A stretch of DNA of 64,000 bases, taken from positions 1-64,000 of the forward strand of contig NZ_VEXQ01000014.1 in assembly GCF_006376615.1 (NCBI RefSeq), read 5' to 3'. Of this stretch, positions 45,504 to 55,977 are shown one piece after another. The notes under the pieces were generated by a model. It saw only the letters and a list, made by a program, of their open reading frames with translations, searched no databases and was not told the DNA's origin. The stretch's first letter is position 1. Every line of letters begins with the position of its first letter. The position numbers were made by a program, and so were the translations under genes. Source of the DNA: Buttiauxella sp. B2. GTDB taxonomy: Bacteria > Pseudomonadota > Gammaproteobacteria > Enterobacterales > Enterobacteriaceae.

Positions 45504-46466
45504 CTAGTACAGTTTCTTAGCGCAATCCAGCCAGTCACCTTTGAACGGACGCTTCATACTTTCGATAGCGTCGATAATGTCATGGTGAACGAGCTTCTCA
45601 TTCTGAATGCCGACGCAACGACCACCGTGGCCTTGCAGCAGCAGTTCGATGGAGTAAGCACCCATTCGGGAAGCCAGAATGCGATCGTAAGCAACCGGTG
45701 AACCACCGCGCTGAATGTGGCCCAAAACGGTGGCACGGGTTTCGCGTTTGGTTTCCGTTTCGATATATTGGGCCAGTTCATCGATGTCACAAATGTGCTC
45801 AGTAATAGCCACGATAGCGTGCTTTTTACCTTTCGCGATACCCGCTTTGATTTCTTCAACCAGGTCTTCGCGATTAAACTCAACTTCTGGCAAGACAACA
45901 AATTCACAGCCACCGGCAATGGACGCAGCTAAGGTCAGATCGCCACAGTAACGGCCCATCACTTCCACGATAGAAATACGCTGGTGGGAGGAAGATGTGT
46001 CGCGCAGGCGGTCGATTGCTTCCACGACTGTTTCCAGAGCGGTGAAGAAACCAATAGTGTAATCGGTGCCTTTGATATCGTTATCAATGGTGCCTGGCAG
46101 ACCAATGCATGGGAAGCCCATTTCAGTCAGGCGCACAGCACCCATATAGGAACCATCACCGCCGATAACAACCAGTGCATCAATACCGCGTTTTTTTAAA
46201 TTATCGATAGCCACTTCACGGATTTTCTCATCACGAAACTCCGGGAAACGAGCTGAGCCCAGGAAGGTGCCACCACGATTGATCATATCGGACACGCTGT
46301 AGCGGTCCAGATTAACCATGCGGTCTTCATACAATCCCAGATAGCCATCATAAACGCCCACAACTTCCAGACCTTCCGACAAAGCTGCACGCACCACACC
46401 ACGAATCGCGGCGTTCATGCCCGGCGCATCACCACCACTCGTCAACACACCAATTTTTTTGATCAT
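45504..46466 (-). CDS. pfkA: 6-phosphofructokinase I PfkA
   Basis: Main phosphofructokinase of glycolysis, allosterically activated by ADP and inhibited by PEP. It has 320 residues, identical to E. coli length. [15 protein letters not shown] near 9-23, [11 protein letters not shown] near 100 and the catalytic Asp in [17 protein letters not shown] near 124-140 are intact. A Cra-like palindrome lies about 110 bp upstream. Confidence 0.98.
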   Translation of the reverse strand: MIKKIGVLTSGGDAPGMNAAIRGVVRAALSEGLEVVGVYDGYLGLYEDRMVNLDRYSVSDMINRGGTFLGSARFPEFRDEKIREVAIDNLKKRGIDALVVIGGDGSYMGAVRLTEMGFPCIGLPGTIDNDIKGTDYTIGFFTALETVVEAIDRLRDTSSSHQRISIVEVMGRYCGDLTLAASIAGGCEFVVLPEVEFNREDLVEEIKAGIAKGKKHAIVAITEHICDIDELAQYIETETKRETRATVLGHIQRGGSPVAYDRILASRMGAYSIELLLQGHGGRCVGIQNEKLVHHDIIDAIESMKRPFKGDWLDCAKKLY

Positions 46467-46571
46467 GACTACCTCTGAACTTTTGAATGCAAAATAATCC
46501 TGTTGCCGGAAACGGCCTGCGGCATGCCGAGGCGTCGACTCTGCTACAAATAGTATAGCAACCGCTTCTTG

Positions 46572-46585
46572 CTGAATTGATTCAG
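46572..46585. promoter_or_regulatory. Probable Cra (FruR) operator upstream of pfkA
   Basis: CTGAATTGATTCAG is a perfect palindrome matching the Cra consensus TGAATC/GATTCA pattern, located where E. coli pfkA has a Cra repressor site. It should give repression relieved by fructose-1-phosphate. Confidence 0.65.
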
Positions 46586-46649
46586 GTCAGGCCATATGTC
46601 GGTATTTTATCCATAAAACACCGATTCTGTCTGACTTTACAACGAAAAA

Positions 46650-47552
46650 CTAAAGCTCAAAATGCCCTTGCTGCTGCGTCGGGACAACCGAGCACGGATC
46701 CTGGTGAATAATTACATCTGACCCAGGAAAACGCCGCAATATGGCTTGTTCCACTTGTTCGGCAATAACATGCGCCTGAACCAGCGGCAAATTGTCTTCC
46801 ATTTCGATATGGACTTGAATAAAGCGGGTCGGCCCTGACTGCCGCGTTCGTAGATCATGCGCCCCTTTAACTCCGGGCCATGCATTGATGATATCAATAA
46901 TTGCCTGACGTTCATCATCCGGTAATGCACGATCTAAAAGAGATTGCACGGCTTCATGCCCCATGCGAATCGCGTTATATAAAATATAGACGCCAATCCC
47001 TAAAGCAAATACCGAATCGGCGCGATGCCAGCCGTACCAGGATAATGCTAACGCAACTAGAATTGCTCCGTTCATCATAACATCAGACTGATAATGAAGC
47101 ATATCTGCTCGGACTGCCTGACTTTGCGTCTTGCGCACCACCCAACGTTGAAACGTCACAAGTATAAGTGTGCTGACTAACGCAATGACAGTGACGACCA
47201 CACCGACCAAAGGCTGCTTCATCTGCGACGGTTCAGCCAAATGCTGAATCCCCGTCAAAAATAGAAACAACGCAGAACCCGAAATAAACATACTTTGCGC
47301 CAGCGCGGCGAGTGACTCCGCTTTACCATGGCCAAATGTATGTTCTTCATCCGCAGGTTGCAGCGAGTAACGCACGACCAGAAGGTTGGTCAGCGACGCG
47401 GCAATGTCCACCAACGAATCTACCAATGCAGCCAGAATACTGACCGAACCGGTATACCACCAGGCGAAAATCTTGATCAAAAGTAACAGCGATGCCATAG
47501 CCGTTGCGGCAATTGCTGCACGGCTGACCAGCTTCCCATATTGTTGATTCAT
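46650..47552 (-). CDS. fieF: Iron/zinc efflux transporter FieF (YiiP)
   Basis: Cation diffusion facilitator that exports Fe2+ and Zn2+ with proton exchange. It has 300 residues, the E. coli length. There are six membrane segments; metal ligands are in [13 protein letters not shown] (Asp pair near 45/49) and [10 protein letters not shown] (His/Asp near 153/157). The C-terminal cytoplasmic metal-binding dimer domain ([20 protein letters not shown] near 232) follows. Confidence 0.97.
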   Translation of the reverse strand: MNQQYGKLVSRAAIAATAMASLLLLIKIFAWWYTGSVSILAALVDSLVDIAASLTNLLVVRYSLQPADEEHTFGHGKAESLAALAQSMFISGSALFLFLTGIQHLAEPSQMKQPLVGVVVTVIALVSTLILVTFQRWVVRKTQSQAVRADMLHYQSDVMMNGAILVALALSWYGWHRADSVFALGIGVYILYNAIRMGHEAVQSLLDRALPDDERQAIIDIINAWPGVKGAHDLRTRQSGPTRFIQVHIEMEDNLPLVQAHVIAEQVEQAILRRFPGSDVIIHQDPCSVVPTQQQGHFEL

Positions 47553-47609
47553 AGGGGCTCCAGCAAATCATTGCTGGCTAGTATAGCGGATTCACCTGAA
47601 CCTTCAGGC

Positions 47610-47667
47610 AAAAAAAACCCGCCGGTTAAGGCGGGGAAGACAGGGATGGTGTCTATGGCAAGGAAAA
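47610..47667 (-). ncRNA. cpxQ: CpxQ small RNA from the cpxP 3' UTR
   Basis: On the minus strand the segment starting TTTTCCTTGCCATAGACACC and ending in a CCCGCC/GGCGGG terminator with T7 matches the CpxQ RNA known from E. coli and Salmonella. The estimated length of 58 nt is the same. It begins 9 nt after the cpxP stop. It is released from cpxP mRNA by RNase E and, with Hfq, represses envelope protein mRNAs during Cpx stress. It also serves as the cpxP terminator. Confidence 0.9.
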
Positions 47668-47676
47668 CAGGGTTTG

Positions 47677-48189
47677 TTACTGGTTATTACGCTTACTGCT
47701 ACTACTCAATGCCTGCAACGAAGACATCTGTTGCAGATCCGCCAGTTCACGAAATTGATTCATGCGCTGTTGGTGTTTGTCGTTCAAAACGGCCTGCTGT
47801 TCAGGACTTAACAAGTGATACATTTGATTGCGCACTTTCGCCATTTCTACCTGGCGAGCCACTTGTTCTTGTGCCATTTTTTCAGCCTGGGCACGCACTG
47901 CCGTTTCGTCAAAATTTTGTGCGGTGACCAGATTATGCATGGTCTCCATTTCGCTTACATTCACGGGTGGGCTATCATGCCGTGCCCGTTGCATTAGATC
48001 GCGCATTTGTTGGCGCTGTTGTTCGGTTAGGTTTATCCCTTCGAACATATGGCTCTGAAGGTTATTTGGCTTCACTGCACCTTCACCGCTCTGGTACCAG
48101 TTATCGCTAGCCGGTAACTCTCTGGCCTGGCTTGTCAGCGTAATCAGAGTCAATGTTGAAGCCATGACGGCAGCGGTAACATTGCGCAT
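47677..48189 (-). CDS. cpxP: Periplasmic Cpx accessory protein CpxP
   Basis: Small periplasmic protein that inhibits CpxA and carries misfolded pilins to DegP. It has 170 residues (166 in E. coli). The ATG preceded by AGGAGCAAGTG is chosen; a GTG one codon upstream is an alternative. A signal peptide comes first, then two LTxxQ-type repeats ([10 protein letters not shown] near 55 and [10 protein letters not shown] near 128). The N-terminal mature region and C-terminal tail are the least conserved parts. It is divergent from cpxRA over the CpxR box. Confidence 0.95.
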   Translation of the reverse strand: MRNVTAAVMASTLTLITLTSQARELPASDNWYQSGEGAVKPNNLQSHMFEGINLTEQQRQQMRDLMQRARHDSPPVNVSEMETMHNLVTAQNFDETAVRAQAEKMAQEQVARQVEMAKVRNQMYHLLSPEQQAVLNDKHQQRMNQFRELADLQQMSSLQALSSSSKRNNQ

Positions 48190-48269
48190 CACTTGCTCCT
48201 GAAATCATCTGTGCTGCGAGTCAACGAGAGCCAGTCTACGATTCCCGCTGCAAACTAGCGTCAGGGGGT

Positions 48270-48284
48270 GTAAAACAACGTAAA
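48270..48284. promoter_or_regulatory. CpxR box between cpxP and cpxR
   Basis: GTAAA-ACAAC-GTAAA is an exact match to the CpxR consensus GTAAAN5GTAAA in the 150-bp divergent gap, giving autoactivation of cpxRA and strong activation of cpxP. Confidence 0.92.
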
Positions 48285-48339
48285 GTCATAGATTAGCGCG
48301 CCTTGATGACGTAATTTCTGCCTCGGAGGTAATTTAACA

Positions 48340-49038
48340 ATGAATAAAATTCTGCTAGTTGATGATGACCGAGAGCTTACTTCCCTGTTAAAGGAACTGC
48401 TCGACATGGAAGGTTTTAACGTAATTGTTGCCCACGACGGCGAACAAGCGTTGGAGCTGCTTGATGACACCATTGACCTTTTATTGCTCGACGTGATGAT
48501 GCCAAAGAAAAATGGCATTGATACGTTAAAAGAGCTGCGCCAGTCACACCAGACACCCGTCATTATGCTAACAGCACGAGGAAGTGAGCTAGATCGCGTT
48601 CTCGGCCTTGAACTGGGTGCTGATGACTATCTGCCTAAACCATTCAACGATCGTGAGCTGGTGGCCCGTATACGCGCTATTTTGCGTCGTTCACATTGGA
48701 GTGAGCAGCAGCAAAACAGTGACAATGGCTCACCGACTGTCGAAGTTGACGGTTTAAGCCTTAACCCTGGTCGCCAGGAAGCCAGCTTTGATGGCCAGGC
48801 TCTGGATTTGACCGGCACTGAATTCACTTTGCTCTATTTGCTAGCACAGCACTTGGGCCAGGTGGTTTCACGTGAACATCTAAGCCAGGAAGTATTGGGT
48901 AAACGCCTGACACCTTTCGACCGCGCAATCGACATGCATATTTCCAATTTGCGTCGTAAGTTACCGGATCGCAAAGATGGTCATCCATGGTTCAAAACAT
49001 TACGTGGCCGCGGCTACCTGATGGTGTCTGCTTCATGA
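48340..49038 (+). CDS. cpxR: Response regulator CpxR
   Basis: OmpR-family regulator of the envelope stress response, 232 residues as in E. coli. In the receiver domain the phospho-acceptor Asp lies in LLLLDVMMPKKNG (about 51) and the conserved Lys in LPKPFNDRE (about 101). The winged-helix domain (TPFDRAIDMHISNLRRKL near 190) follows. Its TGA overlaps the ATG of cpxA (ATGA), so the pair is translationally coupled. Confidence 0.98.
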   Translation: MNKILLVDDDRELTSLLKELLDMEGFNVIVAHDGEQALELLDDTIDLLLLDVMMPKKNGIDTLKELRQSHQTPVIMLTARGSELDRVLGLELGADDYLPKPFNDRELVARIRAILRRSHWSEQQQNSDNGSPTVEVDGLSLNPGRQEASFDGQALDLTGTEFTLLYLLAQHLGQVVSREHLSQEVLGKRLTPFDRAIDMHISNLRRKLPDRKDGHPWFKTLRGRGYLMVSAS

Positions 49039-50405
49039 TCAGTAGCCTTACCGCGCGTATTTTTGCCATCTTCTGGTTGACGCTTGCGTTAGTACTGATG
49101 CTAGTACTGATGTTGCCTAAATTGGATTCGCGTCAAATGACCGAGCTGATGGAGAATGAGCAACGTCAAGGCATCATGATTGAACAGCATGTCGAAGCGG
49201 AACTTGAAAACGATCCACCAAACGACTTGATGTGGTGGCGTCGTTTGTTCCGGGCCATTGATAAATGGGCACCACCGGGACAGCGTTTGTTACTCGTTAC
49301 CAGCGAAGGGCGAGTGATTGGCGCCCAGAGCAATGAAATGCAGATCATTCGTAACTTCATTGGACAGTCTGATAACGCCGATCATCCGCAAAAGAAAAAA
49401 TACGGTCGTGTAGAATTGGTAGGGCCATTCTCGGTACGTGATGGCGAAGATAACTACCAGCTTTACTTGATTCGCCCAGCAAGTAACTCCCAATCTGATT
49501 TTATTAACCTGCTGTTTGATAGACCTTTATTGTTACTCATTGTCACAATGCTGGTCAGTTCACCGCTGCTGTTATGGCTAGCGTGGAGTCTGGCAAAACC
49601 TGCTCGTAAACTGAAAAATGCCGCTGACGAAGTGGCTCAGGGAAATTTGCGCCAACACCCTGAACTCGAATCCGGCCCGCAAGAGTTTCTGGCAGCGGGA
49701 GCCAGCTTTAACCAAATGATTACCGCACTGGAAAGGATGATGACCACTCAGCAAAGGCTGCTGTCTGACATCTCTCATGAATTGCGTACACCATTGACCC
49801 GTTTGCAATTAGGCACAGCTTTGTTGCGCCGCAAAACGGGTGAAAGCAAAGAGCTTGAGCGCATCGAAACGGAAGCCCAGCGTCTGGATGGTATGATCAA
49901 TGACCTGTTGGTGATGTCCCGTAATCAGCAAAAAAATGCGCTGGCGAGTGAGACCATGAAAGCCAATCAAATCTGGTCTGAGGTACTGGATAACGCAGCC
50001 TTTGAAGCAGAGCAGATGGGTAAATCTCTAGAAGTGACTTACCCGCCAGGCCCATGGTTGATGTACGGAAACCCTAATTCGCTGGAAAGCGCATTGGAAA
50101 ATATTGTCCGGAACGCATTGCGCTACTCGCACACAAAAATTGCCGTTAACTTCTCCGTTGATAATCAAGGTATTACTATCACGGTTGATGATGATGGCCC
50201 AGGCGTAAGCCCGGAAGATCGTGAACAAATTTTCCGCCCATTCTACCGTACAGACGAAGCGCGCGATCGTGAATCTGGTGGTACGGGTCTGGGGTTAGCG
50301 ATTGTAGAAACTGCCGTTCAACAGCATCGTGGTTGGGTGAAAGCCGATGACAGCCCATTAGGTGGATTGCGCCTGGTACTTTGGTTACCACTTTATCACC
50401 GTTAA
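49035..50405 (+). CDS. cpxA: Sensor histidine kinase/phosphatase CpxA
   Basis: Inner-membrane sensor of envelope stress, 456 residues (457 in E. coli). The first membrane segment (IFAIFWLTLALVLMLVLML, about 9-27) is followed by a periplasmic sensor domain to about 163. A second membrane segment (LLLIVTMLVSSPLLLWLAW), a HAMP domain, the phosphorylated His in SDISHELRTPLTRLQ (about 248), the N box NIVRNALRY and G boxes DDDGPGV and GGTGLGLAIV come next. It is coupled to cpxR. The downstream neighbour is trmL, unlike in E. coli. Confidence 0.97.
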   Translation: MISSLTARIFAIFWLTLALVLMLVLMLPKLDSRQMTELMENEQRQGIMIEQHVEAELENDPPNDLMWWRRLFRAIDKWAPPGQRLLLVTSEGRVIGAQSNEMQIIRNFIGQSDNADHPQKKKYGRVELVGPFSVRDGEDNYQLYLIRPASNSQSDFINLLFDRPLLLLIVTMLVSSPLLLWLAWSLAKPARKLKNAADEVAQGNLRQHPELESGPQEFLAAGASFNQMITALERMMTTQQRLLSDISHELRTPLTRLQLGTALLRRKTGESKELERIETEAQRLDGMINDLLVMSRNQQKNALASETMKANQIWSEVLDNAAFEAEQMGKSLEVTYPPGPWLMYGNPNSLESALENIVRNALRYSHTKIAVNFSVDNQGITITVDDDGPGVSPEDREQIFRPFYRTDEARDRESGGTGLGLAIVETAVQQHRGWVKADDSPLGGLRLVLWLPLYHR

Positions 50406-50422
50406 TTTTTCATCGTAAAGAA

Positions 50423-50445
50423 TGGGCCCTTCGGGGCCTGTTTTC
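50423..50445 (+). terminator. Terminator after cpxRA
   Basis: GGCCC-TTCG-GGGCC stem with a TTTTCC tail, 18 bp after the cpxA stop. Confidence 0.78.
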
Positions 50446-50494
50446 CTTCTGGTGATAAATTGATATTCTGCGCGCCTTGTCTTATGGGGGCAGT

Positions 50495-50968
50495 ATGCTA
50501 AATATCGTTTTGTTTGAACCTGAAATCCCACCGAATACCGGGAATATTATTCGTCTGTGCGCCAATACTGGCTTCCGGTTACATATCATTGAGCCAACTG
50601 GTTTTGGTTGGGATGATAAGCGTCTGCGCCGTGCAGGGCTGGATTATCACGAGTTCGCCGCTGTTAACCGCCATAAAGACTATAACGCCTTTCTGGAAGC
50701 AGAAAATCCGCAACGCCTGTTTGCATTAACGACCAAAGGCTCCCCAGCCCACAGTGCGGTAAGTTATCAGGATGGTGATTATCTGGTGTTTGGTCCGGAA
50801 ACGCGCGGCCTGCCTGCAACAATTCTTGATGCATTACCCGCTGGGCAAAAAATCCGCATCCCAATGATGCCGGACAGTCGCAGCATGAATTTATCGAACG
50901 CGGTATCTGTGGTGGTGTATGAAGCGTGGCGCCAGCTTGGTTATCCCGGCGCCGTTCTGAGAGGTTAG
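50495..50968 (+). CDS. trmL: tRNA (cytidine/uridine-34-2'-O)-methyltransferase TrmL
   Basis: SPOUT-class enzyme that 2'-O-methylates the wobble base of two tRNA-Leu species. It has 157 residues from [16 protein letters not shown], as in E. coli; a six-codon upstream extension was rejected. Knot motifs [10 protein letters not shown] near 101-110 and [20 protein letters not shown] near 126-145 are intact. The last 4 bp overlap the convergent cysE. Confidence 0.96.
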   Translation: MLNIVLFEPEIPPNTGNIIRLCANTGFRLHIIEPTGFGWDDKRLRRAGLDYHEFAAVNRHKDYNAFLEAENPQRLFALTTKGSPAHSAVSYQDGDYLVFGPETRGLPATILDALPAGQKIRIPMMPDSRSMNLSNAVSVVVYEAWRQLGYPGAVLRG

Positions 50969-51786
50969 ATTCCGTCGCCGTACTCAAAGCCATTGCTCGC
51001 ACCGTTAAAGTGCTGATCCATATCGATGGCAGGCTTATCGCTTTCAGGCTTGCCAACGATTCGCGCAGGAACACCCGCAGCAGTGGTATGCGGTGGCACC
51101 GGTTGTAATACTACCGAACCTGCGCCAATTTTTGCCCCGCGCCCTACTTCAATGTTGCCAAGGATTTTCGCCCCGGCACCAATCATCACGCCTTCACGGA
51201 TTTTAGGATGTCGATCGCCGCTGGTTTTTCCGGTACCGCCCAACGTCACTGATTGCAAAATCGACACATCGTTTTCTACGATAGCCGTTTCGCCGATCAC
51301 AATGCCAGTTGCGTGATCGAGCATGATCCCGCAGCCAATTTTAGCAGCCGGATGGATATCGACCTGGAATGACACAGAAACCTGATTTTGCAGGAAAATC
51401 GCTAACGCTCTGCGGCCCTCTTTCCACAGCCAATGGCCGATGCGGTAGGACTGCAACGCATGGAAACCTTTCAGGTATAACAACGGAGTTGAATATTTAT
51501 CTACTGCCGGGTCACGCGTGCGCACAGCTTGAATATCACAAGCGGCGGAGGCAATCATTTGTGGTTCTGCTGCGTAAGCTTCTTCGACAATTTCGCGAAT
51601 CGCAATAGCAGGCATAATCGGGGAGGCTAGCTTATTGGCGAGCATATAGCTCAACGCACTACCCAGGTTTTCATGCTTAAGGAGAGTTGCGTGGTAAAAA
51701 CTGGCCAACATCGGTTCACAATCGGCAAGCGCTCGTGCTTCGGCTTTAATGTTGTTCCACACCAGATCCAGTTCTTCAGACGACAT
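50965..51786 (-). CDS. cysE: Serine acetyltransferase CysE
   Basis: First step of cysteine synthesis, making O-acetylserine, with feedback inhibition by cysteine. It has 273 residues, the E. coli length. The N-terminal helical domain is followed by a left-handed beta-helix of hexapeptide repeats (about 140-240), with [22 protein letters not shown] near 143 carrying the catalytic His. The C-terminal tail that binds CysK ends in DGI, with the required terminal Ile. It follows gpsA by 96 bp. Confidence 0.97.
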   Translation of the reverse strand: MSSEELDLVWNNIKAEARALADCEPMLASFYHATLLKHENLGSALSYMLANKLASPIMPAIAIREIVEEAYAAEPQMIASAACDIQAVRTRDPAVDKYSTPLLYLKGFHALQSYRIGHWLWKEGRRALAIFLQNQVSVSFQVDIHPAAKIGCGIMLDHATGIVIGETAIVENDVSILQSVTLGGTGKTSGDRHPKIREGVMIGAGAKILGNIEVGRGAKIGAGSVVLQPVPPHTTAAGVPARIVGKPESDKPAIDMDQHFNGASNGFEYGDGI

Positions 51787-51882
51787 TGCTCTCTCCAGAC
51801 AGAAAAACAGCGCCCGGCACCAGGTACCGGAACGCTTCAGTTGTTGCGGTTGTGTTGTTCCATCAATAATAGCGATATTAGA

Positions 51883-52902
51883 TTAACCAACGCTTCGCTC
51901 ATCCTTGCGAGTACGACCCAGCAACGTTAATGCTGCCTCGCGAGCGTTTTTTCCGCAATACAATACCTGATAAATTTCCTCGGTTATTGGCATTTCGACA
52001 CCAAAACGCGCTGCCAGCTCCCGCACTTCTTTAGTGTTGCGGTAACCTTCGACGACCTGGCCGATTTTCTGCTGTGCCGAATCCACGTCCGCACCCTGCC
52101 CCAGCGCCATGCCGAAACGACGGTTGCGTGATTGGTTATCAGTACAAGTCAGTACCAAGTCGCCCAGGCCTGCCATTCCCATGAAGGTTTCAGGATCAGC
52201 ACCCAAAGCGGTACCAAGGCGCGTCATTTCCGCAAGACCACGGGTAATCAACGCAGTACGAGCATTAGCACCGAAACCAATACCGTCGGACATCCCCGCA
52301 CCAATCGCAATCACGTTTTTCACCGCACCGCCCAACTGCACGCCGATGAAGTCCGGGTTGCTGTAAACACGGAAGCTTTTGCCGCAATGCAGCAACTGCT
52401 GGAGATCCTGGGCGAAGGTTTCGTCGGTTGCCGCCAGCGCGATTGCAGTTGGCAAACCCGCAGCCAGTTCTTTGGCAAACGTCGGGCCGGAAATGACCGC
52501 TAATGGGATTTCGTCACCTAATGCTTCACGCGCAACGTCCTGCAGCAAACGTCCTGTTTCAGCTTCCAGACCTTTAGTCGCCCAAACGATACGCGCATCT
52601 TTACGCATCAACGGTTTGATTTGACGCAGCACTTCACCGAAAACGTGGCTCGGCACGACAACCAGAATATTACGACTGGCAGATAGCGCTTTCGCTAAAT
52701 CGCTTTCAAGATGGAGCGTGTCAGGAAATGGAACATCAGGAAGGAATGCCGCATTACAGCGATCAGCTTGCAATACAGCAAGGTGTTTAGGGTCATGGCC
52801 CCACAGTACAACGTGGTGGCCATTACGTGCCAGTGTGATGGCAAGAGCGGTGCCGTACGAACCGGCACCGATAACAGTCATTGAGGCATTAAGGCTATTC
52901 AT
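51883..52902 (-). CDS. gpsA: Glycerol-3-phosphate dehydrogenase [NAD(P)+] GpsA
   Basis: Makes sn-glycerol-3-phosphate from DHAP for phospholipid synthesis. It has 339 residues, as in E. coli. The Rossmann motif [20 protein letters not shown] is near 10-29. The catalytic Lys region [23 protein letters not shown] is near 192-214. The start overlaps the secB stop by one base (TGATG), so the two are translationally coupled. Confidence 0.97.
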   Translation of the reverse strand: MNSLNASMTVIGAGSYGTALAITLARNGHHVVLWGHDPKHLAVLQADRCNAAFLPDVPFPDTLHLESDLAKALSASRNILVVVPSHVFGEVLRQIKPLMRKDARIVWATKGLEAETGRLLQDVAREALGDEIPLAVISGPTFAKELAAGLPTAIALAATDETFAQDLQQLLHCGKSFRVYSNPDFIGVQLGGAVKNVIAIGAGMSDGIGFGANARTALITRGLAEMTRLGTALGADPETFMGMAGLGDLVLTCTDNQSRNRRFGMALGQGADVDSAQQKIGQVVEGYRNTKEVRELAARFGVEMPITEEIYQVLYCGKNAREAALTLLGRTRKDERSVG

Positions 52903-53369
52903 CAGGCATCCTGATGGTTTTCAGCACCTTCGCCATTTTGCTGTTGCAGATAACTCATGAACAGCGCATCGAAGTTAACCGGTGCAAGGTTCAGCTGCGG
53001 GAAGGTACCACGAGAAACCAGGCTAGTGATTGCTTCACGTGCATAAGGGAACAGAATGTTCGGGCAGTACGCACCCAGGCAATGTGCCATCTGCGGACCT
53101 TCGATCCCACCGATGGAGAAGATACCAGCCTGCTGAACTTCGCACAGGAATGCAGTGTCTTCGCCCAATGTTGCGGTCACGGTTACACGCAACACAACTT
53201 CATAAACGTCGTCTGCCAGCTGGCTGGAAGCAGTATCAAGATCCAGCTTCACTTCTGGCTGCCAGTCTTTCTGGAATACGTGCGGTGCATTTGGTGCTTC
53301 GAAAGAGATGTCCTTGGTGTAAACACGCTGAATCTGGAAAGCCATTTCTGTGTTGTTTTGTTCTGACAT
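52902..53369 (-). CDS. secB: Protein export chaperone SecB
   Basis: Tetrameric chaperone that keeps preproteins unfolded and hands them to SecA. It has 155 residues, the E. coli length. The N-terminal region [21 protein letters not shown] and the acidic beta-strand surfaces for SecA are present, and the C-terminal tail is divergent. It sits in the grxC-secB-gpsA cluster. Confidence 0.97.
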   Translation of the reverse strand: MSEQNNTEMAFQIQRVYTKDISFEAPNAPHVFQKDWQPEVKLDLDTASSQLADDVYEVVLRVTVTATLGEDTAFLCEVQQAGIFSIGGIEGPQMAHCLGAYCPNILFPYAREAITSLVSRGTFPQLNLAPVNFDALFMSYLQQQNGEGAENHQDA

Positions 53370-53429
53370 TGTTAAACCCTTAAAAAATTAATACGTCCTT
53401 AAACGGCAGTAAGCGACAAAGGAACTGCA

Positions 53430-53681
53430 CTAGCGCAGCAGTGGATCGAGTCCACCACGAGCATCGAGTGCATACAAGTCATCGCAACCACCAATGTGCT
53501 GTGCGTCAATAAAAATCTGCGGCACTGTGGTGCGTCCACTGCGTTTAATCATCTCTTCACGCTTTACGGCATCGCCGTCAATCGCCAGCTCCTGAAACAT
53601 GACCCCTTTGCTTTGCAGTAGGTCTTTTGCACGATGGCAAAATGGGCAGGTTGCTTTAGTGTAGATTTCAATATTCGCCAT
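53430..53681 (-). CDS. grxC: Glutaredoxin 3 GrxC
   Basis: Glutathione-dependent dithiol oxidoreductase of 83 residues, the E. coli length. The active site is CPFC (in KATCPFCHRAK, about 11-14), where E. coli has CPYC. The GSH-binding TVPQIFIDAQHIGGCDD segment (about 52-68) includes the extra Cys of Grx3. It is the second gene of the yibN-grxC-secB-gpsA run. Confidence 0.96.
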   Translation of the reverse strand: MANIEIYTKATCPFCHRAKDLLQSKGVMFQELAIDGDAVKREEMIKRSGRTTVPQIFIDAQHIGGCDDLYALDARGGLDPLLR

Positions 53682-53707
53682 GGTTTTACCCCAGTGTGCG
53701 TGTCAAT

Positions 53708-54139
53708 TTATTTACCGCGAACCAACGGCAGGTTTTCCCCGCTCCAGCCAGCAATACCTTCTTTCAGCAAGGTAACCTTTTCAAAACCAGCTTTCGTCAA
53801 CAGTGCGGCAGAATCTTGAGAAGAAACACCATTGCCACAAACCACGATTACAGGCTGCGCTTTATGTTTTTCCAGTTCACCAAAGTTGCTGCTTTTAATA
53901 TCAGCTGGCAGCACATTCAATGAGTTAGCGATATGACCTTTACGGAAATCATCACGCGAACGCACGTCGACAATAACAGCATCTTCTTTGTTGATCAGGC
54001 GGGTGGCTTCACCACGGGTGATCACCTTAACTTTAGAGGTTAAACCTTTAAAGGTCATGAAAAGCACGGCGGCCAGTAAGCCAACCCACGCCAGACTAAG
54101 TATGGGATGGCGGCTAATGAATTGCATAATTTCTTGCAT
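53708..54139 (-). CDS. yibN: Membrane-anchored rhodanese-like protein YibN
   Basis: 143 residues, as in E. coli. One N-terminal membrane segment ([17 protein letters not shown], about 14-30) is followed by a cytoplasmic rhodanese domain with the active-site loop [13 protein letters not shown] (Cys near 98). The physiological substrate is not established. It is the first gene of a run through grxC, secB and gpsA, with 26-bp spacing to grxC. Confidence 0.94.
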   Translation of the reverse strand: MQEIMQFISRHPILSLAWVGLLAAVLFMTFKGLTSKVKVITRGEATRLINKEDAVIVDVRSRDDFRKGHIANSLNVLPADIKSSNFGELEKHKAQPVIVVCGNGVSSQDSAALLTKAGFEKVTLLKEGIAGWSGENLPLVRGK

Positions 54140-54384
54140 GGGGGGGTGTAACTCCCGACTAAGTAATATGAAAAAACCAGGTGAGGAGTATACATTTGCG
54201 TTGTGCCAAATACAGCCAGTCTGCGTGAGGTAATGTAGATTCTGCGGACTGTTACGAAAAAAATTACCTTAACGACGTAAAACCGATCACAATCCAACCC
54301 CTTTCTTTGATCTTCTGCGGCTATTTACCCTGTGGCCTGTAGTAAAATTACGCAAATTTTGTCTTTGACTTAGAGGTTGTCGCA

Positions 54385-55932
54385 ATGTCAGTTACTAAAA
54401 AACCTATGGTTCTGGTGATTCTGGATGGTTATGGCCACCGCGAAGAGCAGCAGGATAACGCTATTCTGAATGCTAAAACCCCGGTTATGGATAGCCTGTG
54501 GGCTCAGCGCCCGCACACTTTAATCAACGCATCAGGTCTGGACGTCGGTCTGCCAGACGGCCAAATGGGTAACTCCGAAGTGGGTCACGTAAACCTTGGC
54601 GCTGGCCGCATTGTTTACCAGGATCTAACTCGTCTGGACGTTGAAATTAAAGAACGTACTTTCTTTGCTAACCCAACTCTGACCGCAGCGGTAGACAAAG
54701 CGGTTGCTGCTGGTAAAGCTGTCCATATTATGGGTCTGACATCAGCAGGTGGCGTTCACAGCCACGAAGAACACATTCTGGCGATGATTGAACTGGCAGC
54801 AGAACGTGGCGCAGAAGCTATCTATCTGCACGCATTCCTGGATGGGCGCGATACACCACCACGCAGTGCAAAATCTTCTCTGGAAAAATTTGCCGACAAA
54901 TTTGCCGCTTTGGGCAAAGGCCGCATAGCCTCTCTGATTGGTCGTTACTACGCTATGGACCGCGATAACCGTTGGGACCGCGTTGAACTGGCATACGACC
55001 TGCTGACTCAAGCGAAAGGCGAATTCCAGGCAGACACCGCTATTGCGGGTCTGGAAGCGGCATACGCTCGCGATGAAAACGATGAATTCGTTAAACCAAC
55101 TGTAATCCGTGCTGAAGGCGAAGCTGATGCAGCAATGCATGACGGTGACGCGCTGATCTTCATGAACTTCCGCGCCGACCGTGCACGTCAAATTACTCGT
55201 ACTTTTGTTAATGCTGACTTCGATGGGTTTGCTCGTAAGAAAGTCGTTAACTTCGGCGATTTCGTGATGCTGACTGAATACGCGGCAGACATCAAAGCCG
55301 CCTGTGCTTATCCACCAGCATCCCTGAGCAATACTTTTGGTGAATGGATGGCAAAGCACGATAAAACTCAGCTGCGCATCTCCGAAACTGAAAAATATGC
55401 TCACGTCACCTTCTTCTATAACGGTGGTGTTGAAGAGCCGTTTGCAGGCGAAGACCGCATTCTGATTAACTCACCGAAAGTTGCAACTTACGACCTGCAA
55501 CCCGAAATGAGTTCAGCAGAATTGACTGAAAAACTGTTGGCAGCCATCAACAGCGGTAAATACGACACCATTATTTGTAACTATCCAAATGGTGACATGG
55601 TCGGACATACCGGTATTTATGAAGCGGCAATTGCTGCAATCGAAGCGCTGGATAACTGTATTGCACAGGTTGTTTCCGCAGTTGAAAACGTGGGTGGCCA
55701 ATTGCTTATCACCGCTGACCACGGCAACGCAGAGCAGATGGCTGACCCGGCAACTGGCCAGGCACATACTGCACACACCAGCCTGCCAGTTCCGTTGATT
55801 TACATCGGCGATCGTAGTGCGAAAGCGGTAGAAGGCGGCAAGCTTTCTGATATCGCGCCAACTATGTTGAGCTTGATGGGTATGGAAATCCCGCAAGAGA
55901 TGACTGGCAAGCCGCTGTTCATCGTGGAATAA
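54385..55932 (+). CDS. gpmI: 2,3-bisphosphoglycerate-independent phosphoglycerate mutase GpmI (GpmM)
   Basis: Mn-dependent glycolytic mutase of the alkaline phosphatase superfamily, 515 residues (514 in E. coli). The nucleophile Ser is in [15 protein letters not shown] near 62-76. Metal ligands lie in VILDGYG near 13, [12 protein letters not shown] near 403 and [11 protein letters not shown] near 444. It leads an apparent gpmI-envC-yibQ run. Confidence 0.97.
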   Translation: MSVTKKPMVLVILDGYGHREEQQDNAILNAKTPVMDSLWAQRPHTLINASGLDVGLPDGQMGNSEVGHVNLGAGRIVYQDLTRLDVEIKERTFFANPTLTAAVDKAVAAGKAVHIMGLTSAGGVHSHEEHILAMIELAAERGAEAIYLHAFLDGRDTPPRSAKSSLEKFADKFAALGKGRIASLIGRYYAMDRDNRWDRVELAYDLLTQAKGEFQADTAIAGLEAAYARDENDEFVKPTVIRAEGEADAAMHDGDALIFMNFRADRARQITRTFVNADFDGFARKKVVNFGDFVMLTEYAADIKAACAYPPASLSNTFGEWMAKHDKTQLRISETEKYAHVTFFYNGGVEEPFAGEDRILINSPKVATYDLQPEMSSAELTEKLLAAINSGKYDTIICNYPNGDMVGHTGIYEAAIAAIEALDNCIAQVVSAVENVGGQLLITADHGNAEQMADPATGQAHTAHTSLPVPLIYIGDRSAKAVEGGKLSDIAPTMLSLMGMEIPQEMTGKPLFIVE

Positions 55933-55977
55933 TCCCTCCCCATGAGGGGAAAGGCGATTTTTTCAATAACATGGGCC

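Noticed and set aside
54742-55404. 220-codon open frame antisense to gpmI
   Set aside because: gpmI is complete and highly biased in codon use, which tends to leave the opposite strand open.
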